Shown here: in pieces, positions 1 through 5,357 of the stretch
How the letters are laid out: the number at the start of each line of letters is the position of its first letter
How positions within the stretch are numbered: position 1 is the stretch's first letter
Source of the DNA: an uncultured Ruminococcus sp.
GTDB taxonomy: Bacteria; Bacillota; Clostridia; Oscillospirales; Acutalibacteraceae
Direction: 5' to 3'
Assembly (NCBI GenBank): GCA_902773045.1
Contig: CACYDE010000082.1
Span: forward strand, 1-5,357
Length of the DNA stretch: 5,357 nucleotides
Program-made: the position numbers and the translations under genes
The notes under the pieces: generated by a model
Databases searched by the model: none
What the model was told of the DNA's origin: nothing
The model's input: the letters and a program-made list of their open reading frames with translations, nothing else

Positions 1-43
1 CAGTATGCCTTCGTCCTCCGCCTTGCTCTGCACTCACCGGCAT
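1..43 (-). CDS. Start of an unidentified gene, cut by the window edge
   Basis: Only about 14 codons are visible, reading MPVSAEQGGGRRHT before the left edge. An AAAGGAG ribosome binding site (47-53) stands just upstream. The ATG at 41-43 is only 3 bases from it, which is tight; an in-frame GTG two codons later (35-37) is 9 bases away and may be the real start. A promoter-like sequence lies at 84-112, so the gene may have its own transcription start, although it follows the pump on the same strand after about 107 bases. The peptide is too short to assign a family. It could also be part of an intergenic repeat rather than a gene. Confidence 0.35.
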   Translation of the reverse strand, partial: MPVSAEQGGGRRHT

Positions 44-46
44 CGT

Positions 47-53
47 CTCCTTT
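47..53 (-). promoter_or_regulatory. Ribosome binding site of the left-edge gene
   Basis: On the minus strand this reads AAAGGAG, a near-perfect match to the anti-Shine-Dalgarno. Spacing from AGGAG is 3 bases to the ATG at 43 and 9 bases to the in-frame GTG at 37. The spacing favours the GTG; codon type favours the ATG. Confidence 0.45.
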
Positions 54-83
54 TGTCCGTCTATTTATTTGGATTGCTATAGT

Positions 84-112
84 ATTAAACAGGATGAAAA
101 CAGAAGGATCAA
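84..112 (-). promoter_or_regulatory. Possible sigma-A type promoter for the left-edge gene
   Basis: On the minus strand TTGATC (107-112) is followed after 17 bases by TTTAAT (84-89). These match TTGACA at four of six and TATAAT at five of six positions with ideal spacing. Transcription would start near 77, leaving a short leader to the start codon at 43 or 37. The site lies entirely in the gap after the pump stop codon, and I see no GC-rich terminator hairpin in that gap. The call rests on pattern match alone. Confidence 0.4.
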
Positions 113-150
113 TGAATTAATTTAAAGAACAGTTTCACAGATCAAAATTA

Positions 151-3100
151 TCAATCATCCAAAATTTCAAGTTCCTTATCGCTTACTACCCTGATATCCT
201 TTCGGTGGAAAATATCATAGATCGCCGGAACAACAAACAGCGTCATTAAGGTTGCATAAAGAAGACCGCCGATACAAACCATCGCGATAGGCTTCATCAT
301 TGCAGCGCTCGAATCGTTGCTGAAAGCCATAACGGAAAGTCCGAGGATCGTAGTGAGAGCCGTCATAAGGATAGGACGAAGCCGAGTAACTCCTGCTTCG
401 ATCAGCGCTTGACGTTTCTCCATTCCTTCTGTGCGAAGCTGGTTTATATAGTCAACGAGAACGATACCGTTGTTTACTATTATACCTGCCATCATAATAA
501 AACCTATGATAGCTATAACGCTCATGTCAAGCCCTGTGATAAGCAAAGCGATAAAACCGCCCGTGAACGCAAGCGGGATCGTGAACATAATGATAAACGG
601 CGAGAGAAGCGACTGGAACTGAGCGACCATTATCAGATAGATGAAAGTCACCGCAAGAAGCAGCATCTTTCCAAGTTCGACGACTGCGTCCATCGTCGTT
701 TCATAGGAACCGCTGATCTCATAGGTTACGCTGTCGGGGAAGTTAACGTTTTCGATTATCTCCTTCGCCGCGTTGGTAACATTCGTCGTGTTGTAACCGT
801 CCTTAACATCGGCTGTTACGTTCAGATAACGTTTCTGACCGATACGTGTGATAGTGTTAAGACTGTCGGCTTTGTTGATCGAAGCAATATCCGTGAGCTT
901 GACCGTGATCTTCTCGCCTTTCATATCCGTAGTTTCAATGACATGATCGCGAATATCCTTTTCTGTCAGACCTTTTGCAGTCTCGTCAACAACGTCTACC
1001 GTGATCGAATCGTTCGCGGTTTCAAGGTTTATCGCCTGCTGCTGACTGCTCATTGCGGAGGATATATCCATAAACACCTGAGCCACGGTCAGACCGTGTT
1101 TCATCGCTTTCTCCTTGTCAACGCTGATCCTCAGCTCCTGAGTAGTTTCTTCGATGCCGTTGAATGCATTTTCCGTACCCTCGACCGATCCTACTATATC
1201 CGCGATCTGAGTCGCATACTCCTGGAGAGTATCCATATCGTTGCAGTAAACGTTTATAGAAATACCCTCGCCGAACATCATCGAGGTCATTCCGCCCATA
1301 CCCGATGAATCAAGAGACATCTCACAGTCAATATCAGCACATTTTTCAAGAATTTCTTCCGAGATCTCGGAAATAGGTTTTGAAAGCTTATCCTCGTCTT
1401 TAAGAATAACGTAGAGTGAAACCGCTGTGTCGTCTCCACCCATTCCTCCTCCGAAGGATACGCTTGAAAGAACACTTGAACCGACAACAGCGCCGACAGT
1501 TTCTATATCCTCAACTGTGTCAAGCTGTTTTAAGATCTCGTCGGTTGTTTTTGTTGCCGTTTCGAAATCGGCTTCATCGGGCATCGTCACCGTCACCGAA
1601 AGCTGATTGCTTTCCATATCCGGCATAAACGAGAAACCTCTCGCAAAAGCAAAGTACCCCGTCACTCCCAAAAGCACGATCGAGGAAAGAATCAGAAGAA
1701 CCTTATGATCGAGGGTGAAAGCGGAAATTGCTTTATAGCCTCTTGTAAATTTGGATTCTCCGCCCTGCGCCTTATTTTTCCCGATTTTCTGCTTTCTGAG
1801 AAGATTCTGAGCCATTGCGGGAACGAGTGTGATCGCAACGATCAGACTCGCCAAAAGCGAATAGCCGATCGTCAGCGCCATATCCTGGAAAAGGGTTCTT
1901 GTGAGACCTTCGGTAAAAACAATAGGAAGAAAAACACACACAGTCGTGAGCGTTGAGGCAATTATAGCGCCCGTAACCTGAACGGCGCCCGAAACGGCAG
2001 CCTGCACAGGAGTTGCTCCGTTGTTTCTCAGACGATATATATTTTCAATTACAACGACCGAGTTGTCAACAAGCATACCTACTCCCACTGCAAGACCCGA
2101 AAGAGAAATAAGGTTAAGTGTTATTCCGGAAAAATACATAAGAACGATCGCGAAGATAACACTGATCGGGATCGAGCAGGCAATAATAAATGTCGGACGA
2201 ATATCTCTCAGAAAGAAAAGAAGAATAACTATCGAGAAAAGTCCGCCCCAGAGAAGGTTGCTTATTACGGAATCAACGATAAGGTGAATATAGTCGCCCT
2301 GATCCATTAGAGTCGTAAAACTCAGATCGGGGTATTCTTTAGTAAGCTTTTCAAGCGATTTCCGGATGTTATCGGAAACCTCCGCCGTCGCCGCGTCCGA
2401 CTGCATGGTGAACGAAACCATCACTCCGTTCTCCCCGTTGAGCTTTGCGTAGATCTCATCGCTGTTATCCACAAACTCGATTTCCGCAATGTCTGTTATG
2501 TAAACAGGTTCAACGCCGTCTATCCCCAGATCGAAAAGCATAAGGTTTGAAAGATCGTCTGTTCCGCCGAATTTATCTCCGACTCTGACGAGAATATTTT
2601 CATCACCTCCGGTGAGATAACCGGCAGGCATGGAGAAATTCTGCGCAGTCAGGATCTGTGACAGCATTTGCATATTTACCGTATTTGTAATATCTGCCTG
2701 TTCCAATGCTTGCTTTTTCGAATCATTCAGTTGAGTGACTGCGTCGTCGAGCGATGTCTTTGACTGCTCAAGCTGGGCAATGGTTGAATTTACGGTCGAT
2801 TCCGTGACCTTTAATTCCGCAGAAGCCGAATTCATCTTATATTCAGCCTGTGATTTCTGAGTTCCAAGTTCGGTTTTGGCTTCCTTAATGGAAAGCGAAC
2901 CGTCATCAAGCTGTTCGATAGTTTCATAAAGGGTTTTTATTCCCTCGTCAATCTGGGATATTCCATCGGTCAAAGCCTGAACATCGGCGTCGATCGTTTC
3001 AAAAGAAGTCCCCAGCTCTTTGAGTCCTCCGTCAAGCGTTTCTATCGAAGAATTCGCAAGATCAAGCGCAGCCTTCACCGCATTTACGGACGCTTCAAGC

Positions 3101-4269
3101 GTCTGCGGATTCAATCCCCGCGCGTTTATCTGAGCTTCGGCTTCAGCCAGATCGGCTTTTAATTGGATATATTCCGCGCCGGAACGAATCTCATTGAGAG
3201 CTGCTTCCCGCTGTTCTTCGGTGAGGGTGGGATCCTCTTCGATCGCTCGGATCGCCGCCTCAAGCTCATCGTCCCTCTCTTTCAGAGAAAGATAAGTTTC
3301 TTTGAGAGTCACAAGCTCGTCATATTCACTCTGAAGGGAATCACGCCGCGAAACGACCTCATGAATAGCTTTCTGAAGTTCGGTCATGAGTCTCAAAGTT
3401 GTTTGAAGCTGTTCCTTCTGTTCGGTCAGTTCGGAGATCGTGTCCAGAAGAGTGAGTTTGGTCAGAAGAAGCTCCTGCTCTTTCGATGAGATTTCCGATT
3501 CGGCTGCAGCAAGCTGAGAAGCAGTCTGTTCGTACTGTTCATCGAGAAGAGCTTTTCCCTTTTCGATCTCTTCCTTTCCTTCTTTAGCCTGTTCAAGCCC
3601 GTCGTCAAGCTGTTTCTTCGCATTGTCAAGTTCCTTTTCGGCGTCGGCAAACTGATCGAGAACAGCCTTTTTTACTTTTTCGTTGACGGATTTTATCTTA
3701 TCTTCGGAAAGAACTATCTCCAGACTCTGTTCGACTACTCCCCCGACAGAAACGGAAGCTACTCCGTCGATTCCCTCGAGTTTGTTTTCAAGAACATTTT
3801 TCGTAAAATCCGAAAGTTCGTAAATATCGCTTCCTTCTTTGCTTATCGCAACGATCGCAACGGGAAGCATATTCGGGTTAATCTTCATTGTGTATGGTGT
3901 TCCGACTTTATCGTCCCATGAACCGCTCAGCTGAGTGAGCTTGCTGTTAATATCAACTGTCACGGAATCCATGTTTGCGTCCTCCGCAAATTCCACCGTC
4001 ACCATCGAATAATTTTCCGATGAGCTTGAAGTGACCTCCACAACATTATCAAGCGTTGCCATCGCCTGTTCCAAAGGTCGGCTCACCGTCGTTTCAACTT
4101 CTTCGGGGCTTGCGCCGATATATGTCGTAACGATAATGACGTAAGGAAGCTCCATACTCGGGAAAAGACTCGGAGTCATCTCCGTATACGAAACAACACC
4201 GAGAACAATAACAAGTATCACCGCAACAAAAACTGTCAGCGGTTTTTTTACACTGAATTTTGAAAACAC
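151..4269 (-). CDS. RND-family efflux permease (SwrC/AcrB-like) with a large coiled-coil insertion
   Basis: Inner-membrane RND transporter of 1372 residues, expected to export hydrophobic or amphipathic compounds using the proton gradient. Twelve membrane helices are visible: helix 1 about 9-29, helices 2-6 within 665-820, helix 7 about 855-876, helices 8-12 within 1196-1350. Each half carries a large extracytoplasmic domain. Helix 4 has GMLVDNSVVVIENI (D735, N736), matching the AcrB Asp407-Asp408 pair with the second Asp replaced by Asn. Helix 10 has IVNNGIVLVDY, with N1266 at the AcrB Lys940 position. RLRPILMT (1296-1303) is the conserved helix 11 entry. Residues about 191-530 are a coiled-coil insert; without it the protein is about 1032 residues, normal for the family. 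The GTG start is supported by GGGGA seven bases upstream and by the typical RND opening MFSKFSVKKP. No adaptor or outer-membrane channel gene is visible, as with Bacillus SwrC, which acts in surfactin resistance. The family is certain; the substrate is unknown. Confidence 0.96.
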   Translation of the reverse strand: MFSKFSVKKPLTVFVAVILVIVLGVVSYTEMTPSLFPSMELPYVIIVTTYIGASPEEVETTVSRPLEQAMATLDNVVEVTSSSSENYSMVTVEFAEDANMDSVTVDINSKLTQLSGSWDDKVGTPYTMKINPNMLPVAIVAISKEGSDIYELSDFTKNVLENKLEGIDGVASVSVGGVVEQSLEIVLSEDKIKSVNEKVKKAVLDQFADAEKELDNAKKQLDDGLEQAKEGKEEIEKGKALLDEQYEQTASQLAAAESEISSKEQELLLTKLTLLDTISELTEQKEQLQTTLRLMTELQKAIHEVVSRRDSLQSEYDELVTLKETYLSLKERDDELEAAIRAIEEDPTLTEEQREAALNEIRSGAEYIQLKADLAEAEAQINARGLNPQTLEASVNAVKAALDLANSSIETLDGGLKELGTSFETIDADVQALTDGISQIDEGIKTLYETIEQLDDGSLSIKEAKTELGTQKSQAEYKMNSASAELKVTESTVNSTIAQLEQSKTSLDDAVTQLNDSKKQALEQADITNTVNMQMLSQILTAQNFSMPAGYLTGGDENILVRVGDKFGGTDDLSNLMLFDLGIDGVEPVYITDIAEIEFVDNSDEIYAKLNGENGVMVSFTMQSDAATAEVSDNIRKSLEKLTKEYPDLSFTTLMDQGDYIHLIVDSVISNLLWGGLFSIVILLFFLRDIRPTFIIACSIPISVIFAIVLMYFSGITLNLISLSGLAVGVGMLVDNSVVVIENIYRLRNNGATPVQAAVSGAVQVTGAIIASTLTTVCVFLPIVFTEGLTRTLFQDMALTIGYSLLASLIVAITLVPAMAQNLLRKQKIGKNKAQGGESKFTRGYKAISAFTLDHKVLLILSSIVLLGVTGYFAFARGFSFMPDMESNQLSVTVTMPDEADFETATKTTDEILKQLDTVEDIETVGAVVGSSVLSSVSFGGGMGGDDTAVSLYVILKDEDKLSKPISEISEEILEKCADIDCEMSLDSSGMGGMTSMMFGEGISINVYCNDMDTLQEYATQIADIVGSVEGTENAFNGIEETTQELRISVDKEKAMKHGLTVAQVFMDISSAMSSQQQAINLETANDSITVDVVDETAKGLTEKDIRDHVIETTDMKGEKITVKLTDIASINKADSLNTITRIGQKRYLNVTADVKDGYNTTNVTNAAKEIIENVNFPDSVTYEISGSYETTMDAVVELGKMLLLAVTFIYLIMVAQFQSLLSPFIIMFTIPLAFTGGFIALLITGLDMSVIAIIGFIMMAGIIVNNGIVLVDYINQLRTEGMEKRQALIEAGVTRLRPILMTALTTILGLSVMAFSNDSSAAMMKPIAMVCIGGLLYATLMTLFVVPAIYDIFHRKDIRVVSDKELEILDD
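2680..3699 (-). other. Region encoding the pump's coiled-coil insertion (residues about 191-530)
   Basis: The encoded stretch is almost entirely Glu, Lys, Gln, Ala, Leu, Ser and Asp with heptad-like hydrophobic spacing, so long alpha-helical coiled coil is predicted. It starts after the beta strand SLEIVLSEDKIK (182-193) and ends before the helix MLSQILTAQN (534-543), which aligns with AcrB VITAIKAQN. Likely turns are DPTLTEEQ (346-353, near the midpoint) and NARGLNPQ (382-389). The simplest model is an antiparallel helical hairpin with its tip near residue 350. The second part has an [LI]xxG motif at 412, 433, 440 and 454, separated by 21, 7 and 14 residues, all multiples of seven. Similar LxxG heptads are known from YhgE/Pip-type membrane proteins. 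The matching loop in the C-terminal half (SVDKEKAMKHGLTVAQV, 1049-1065) has no insertion. Confidence 0.85.
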
Positions 4270-4276
4270 CTATCAT

Positions 4277-4281
4277 TCCCC
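4277..4281 (-). promoter_or_regulatory. Ribosome binding site of the RND pump
   Basis: On the minus strand GGGGA lies seven bases before the GTG at 4267-4269. Two nearby ATG triplets (starting at 4276 and 4283) are out of frame with the pump, so this site decides the GTG start. Confidence 0.6.
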
Positions 4282-4284
4282 ATT

Positions 4285-4377
4285 TCAATAAAAATTCAAG
4301 CCCGAAGCCCAAAACAAAAGCAGCGGACTGCCGCGATAGCTCCAAAGTCCGTTGTTCGGCCCGTAATAATTCTTCAT
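4285..4377 (-). CDS. Possible 30-residue leader peptide ahead of the pump
   Basis: An ATG-started ORF of 30 codons ends with TGA 15 bases before the pump's GTG. The peptide begins MKNYYGPNNGLWSYRG and ends in ASGLNFY; eight of its 30 residues are aromatic and its middle is hydrophobic. The DNA is visibly richer in G and C than the AT-rich stretch upstream, like the coding DNA of the window. Against it, no good ribosome binding site is seen: AAGG is only one base from the ATG, and a weak GGA sits about ten bases away. The frame stays open upstream to 4575, overlapping the end of the neighbouring gene, so a longer reading frame starting at GTG cannot be excluded. I do not recognise the peptide. 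It may be a regulatory leader or chance. Confidence 0.2.
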   Translation of the reverse strand: MKNYYGPNNGLWSYRGSPLLLFWASGLNFY

Positions 4378-4417
4378 GCCTTGATTTCCGACGATCCCGT
4401 CATATATTCTCGACGCG

Positions 4418-4440
4418 AACCGGTTTAAACGATGTAAACC
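4418..4440. repeat. Overlapping palindromes ahead of the pump, possible operator
   Basis: Three symmetric elements overlap here: AACCGGTT (4418-4425), GTTTAAAC (4423-4430) and the split dyad GGTTTA / TAAACC (4422-4427 and 4435-4440, 7-base spacer). They lie 10-30 bases downstream of the TATAAT at 4450-4455, where a repressor could block transcription of the pump. Pump genes are often controlled this way, but no regulator gene is visible here and the site is only a candidate. Confidence 0.3.
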
Positions 4441-4449
4441 CGCCGTAAA

Positions 4450-4476
4450 ATTATACAAAGTCTCTAAAAATGGAAA
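4450..4476 (-). promoter_or_regulatory. Possible promoter of the RND pump
   Basis: The minus strand has a perfect TATAAT (4450-4455). The best upstream match is TTTCCA (4471-4476) with a short 15-base spacer. A second perfect TATAAT lies further upstream (4505-4510) but lacks a recognisable -35 at normal distance. If the nearer one is used, the mRNA would have a leader of roughly 175 bases before the GTG, containing the palindromes at 4418-4440 and the possible 30-codon ORF. AT-rich DNA produces TATAAT by chance, so the call is weak. Confidence 0.3.
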
Positions 4477-4531
4477 AACCAACGAACATTCGGATACTAT
4501 AAGAATTATACTGTAAATAAATTTAGATTTC

Positions 4532-4548
4532 TTTAACTGATTGTTAAA
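4532..4548. repeat. AT-rich inverted repeat just after the zinc-ribbon gene
   Basis: TTTAAC (4532-4537) and GTTAAA (4543-4548) form a perfect six-base inverted repeat around a 5-base loop. On the minus strand it starts seven bases after the TGA at 4556-4558. The stem has only one G-C pair and no uninterrupted T-run follows, so it is a poor intrinsic terminator. It could equally be a protein-binding dyad upstream of the TATAAT at 4505-4510. Confidence 0.3.
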
Positions 4549-4555
4549 TATACCT

Positions 4556-5044
4556 TCATCGGTCACAAATGCCACACAGCTCGTAGCCCTTCGACTCTAT
4601 AATTTTCTTGGCTTCTTCCGGACTGTCAGCTTCTATATCCGTATCGAGCCTTTTTTCCTCGGAAAGCTTTTTTGCCGCAGAACATTCTTTTGTATGGTAT
4701 TTTTTTGTATTGATATTCAGGATAAAATGAAATATGCCTTTTTCACTCTCTGATTTCCCGGGATCTGTATTGCTTGACTCTTCCTCGGCAGATTCACCTT
4801 CCGACTGCGTAAATGTTTCATCGGAGCGTGTGATCTCTTCGTTCGAGCGTGAAACGATCCCGACGTCTTTGGGATCATCGTCTTCCGTTTCGAAAGGAAT
4901 TGTATATTGAAATCTGGAAGAGAGTCTGACTGCCACGGATACAATCAGAATTATGAGAAGCCAGAACCACGGACGTTTATGTAATGATAAATTCGGACGT
5001 TTCCCGTGGTTTTTATCATTATCCGCCGAAACCGTAATTTTCAA
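4556..5044 (-). CDS. Membrane-anchored protein with a C-terminal Cys/His zinc-ribbon-like domain
   Basis: A 162-residue protein in three parts. A short basic N-terminus (KRPNLSLHKRP) leads into one transmembrane helix at about 26-39 (WFWLLIILIVSVAV). The basic flank predicts the N-terminus inside and the rest outside. Residues about 52-102 are an acidic Ser/Glu-rich, probably disordered linker. The last 60 residues contain ILNINTKKYHTKEC and end GYELCGICDR. H117, C121, C157 and C160 (HxxxC and CxxC) could bind one zinc ion. This resembles the short metal-binding tail on various secreted or membrane proteins of Firmicutes, often next to nuclease domains; here no catalytic domain is present. 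The TTG at 5042-5044 is preferred because it lies eight bases from AAGGAG; a GTG nine bases upstream overlaps the ribosome binding site itself. The pump gene follows after 286 bases. The role is unknown. Confidence 0.82.
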   Translation of the reverse strand: MKITVSADNDKNHGKRPNLSLHKRPWFWLLIILIVSVAVRLSSRFQYTIPFETEDDDPKDVGIVSRSNEEITRSDETFTQSEGESAEEESSNTDPGKSESEKGIFHFILNINTKKYHTKECSAAKKLSEEKRLDTDIEADSPEEAKKIIESKGYELCGICDR

Positions 5045-5052
5045 GCATATCA

Positions 5053-5058
5053 CTCCTT
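5053..5058 (-). promoter_or_regulatory. Ribosome binding site that decides a TTG start
   Basis: The minus strand reads AAGGAG, a strong Shine-Dalgarno sequence. Its last G is the first base of the in-frame GTG at 5051-5053, so a ribosome bound here could not start on that GTG. Eight bases downstream is the in-frame TTG at 5044. An ATG at 5046-5048 is out of frame and leads to a stop after nine codons. Confidence 0.7.
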
Positions 5059-5131
5059 ATGATCTATTCTTTAGCCCGCTGCGCTTAAAACATTACCTTT
5101 GTTGAAATGTGGGGCTGCGGCCTCGACCCTT

Positions 5132-5156
5132 AAAAAAGCCAGTTAGAAACTTTTTT
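5132..5156. terminator. A-tract/T-tract inverted repeat, possible weak terminator
   Basis: AAAAAAG (5132-5138) and CTTTTTT (5150-5156) are perfect complements around an 11-base loop, which itself contains AGTT/AACT. Each strand therefore has a stem ending in a T-run, as in a bidirectional terminator. The stem is nearly all A-T and would be weak. It could end transcription entering from the right before the zinc-ribbon gene. Confidence 0.3.
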
Positions 5157-5281
5157 TGTCTGCACCTTATTTTTTCTTTGACCGGCAATTCGCTTTGCTC
5201 TTGCCTTTGTTCTTGGGGCGGAAAAGTTGTATTTATTCATGACTTATTATTAATTTTTTGCTTATCTCAATTAGTCTGATT

Positions 5282-5327
5282 TCGCTGAGGGCAGTTTGTT
5301 TTCTACACTGATTTGCTGCGTCAGCGA
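5282..5327. repeat. Imperfect stem-loop
   Basis: TCGCTGA (5282-5288) pairs with TCAGCGA (5321-5327). After a small bulge, GCAG (5291-5294) pairs with CTGC (5316-5319), giving eleven pairs in all. It directly abuts the perfect hairpin at 5328-5346. Two adjacent stem-loops in non-coding DNA suggest a structured RNA element or a palindromic repeat unit. Confidence 0.5.
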
Positions 5328-5346
5328 CCAAAGGCTCTGCCTTTGG
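5328..5346. repeat. Perfect 8-base-pair hairpin
   Basis: CCAAAGGC (5328-5335), a TCT loop, then GCCTTTGG (5339-5346) form a perfect inverted repeat. No T-run follows on either strand, so it is not a standard intrinsic terminator. It is probably one end of a repeat unit or structured element continuing past the right edge. Confidence 0.6.
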
Positions 5347-5357
5347 AAACCGCCACC

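Larger units (their letters stand above)
5059..5357. other. Intergenic region with inverted repeats and no convincing gene
   Basis: About 300 bases upstream of the zinc-ribbon gene contain short open frames only. The base composition is patchy: GC-rich patches (around 5111-5130 and 5315-5357) alternate with A/T runs. The short motif CTTTG recurs around 5176-5210. No strong promoter for the zinc-ribbon gene is recognisable; TTGAGA at 5265-5270 (minus strand) has no good -10 at the right distance. The patchy structure resembles a small dispersed intergenic repeat, but that needs genome comparison. Confidence 0.5.

Noticed and set aside
1..120. A plus-strand open frame from base 1 to a TAA at 118-120, as the possible end of a gene
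   Set aside because: The residues look non-protein-like, and the minus strand has a ribosome binding site, start codon and promoter-like sequence over the same bases.
409..1308. A 299-codon open frame on the plus strand
   Set aside because: It lies fully antisense to the well-supported RND gene, its product is rich in His, Cys and Arg with no recognisable domain, and no ribosome binding site was seen. It is a shadow of the pump's codon use.
4285..4575. A 96-codon minus-strand frame from GTG 4575, overlapping the end of the zinc-ribbon gene
   Set aside because: Its first two thirds are AT-rich with no domain and no ribosome binding site at the GTG, and it runs across both TATAAT hexamers. 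Only its last 30 codons look possibly coding and are listed separately.
5111..5124. A small GC hairpin (GGGGC / GCCTC with a wobble pair) as an intrinsic terminator
   Set aside because: The stem is five pairs with a wobble and no T-run follows directly on either strand.
5130..5240. A 36-codon minus-strand ORF (MNKYNFSAPRTKAR..., very basic)
   Set aside because: No ribosome binding site precedes the ATG, the Lys/Arg content follows from A-rich DNA, and its end runs through an inverted repeat. It is probably chance.
1..5357. CRISPR array, tRNA, rRNA, insertion sequence or toxin-antitoxin pair
   Set aside because: No regularly spaced direct repeats, tRNA-like arms, rRNA signatures, transposase motifs or paired small toxin-like genes were seen on either strand.

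Overview
This window looks like chromosomal DNA from an anaerobic Gram-positive Firmicute, most likely a Clostridia/Ruminococcus-like bacterium. The reasons are strong AAGGAG-type ribosome binding sites, free use of GTG and TTG starts, a long RND pump of the SwrC-like class found in Firmicutes, and a membrane-anchored protein with a short Cys/His zinc-binding tail. The taxonomic guess is inference. All supported genes lie on the minus strand, so the window is best read from right to left.

Right end (about 5045-5357): intergenic DNA with no convincing gene. It holds two adjacent stem-loops near the edge (5282-5327 and 5328-5346) and an A-tract/T-tract inverted repeat (5132-5156). Next comes a 162-residue protein (5044 down to 4556), read here from a TTG codon correctly spaced from its ribosome binding site. 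It has one transmembrane helix, an acidic Ser/Glu-rich linker and a C-terminal Cys/His domain. A 286-base gap (4270-4555) follows, with a small AT-rich inverted repeat, two perfect TATAAT hexamers, overlapping palindromes and a possible 30-codon leader ORF.

The main gene (4269 down to 151, GTG start) encodes a 1372-residue RND-family efflux permease. Both halves of the RND fold are complete, with twelve predicted membrane helices. About 340 residues of predicted coiled coil are inserted in the first extracytoplasmic loop, at the place where the TolC-docking subdomain of AcrB begins. Removing the insert leaves about 1032 residues, the normal length for the family. No membrane-fusion protein or outer-membrane channel gene is visible. 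After the pump, a promoter-like sequence (84-112) and a ribosome binding site (47-53) precede a gene start at 43 that runs off the left edge.

The two main genes share a strand, but the gap and candidate promoter elements between them argue against tight co-transcription; nothing visible links their functions. The most unusual item is the pump's outward-pointing coiled-coil insertion. I do not see a clearly new multi-gene system.
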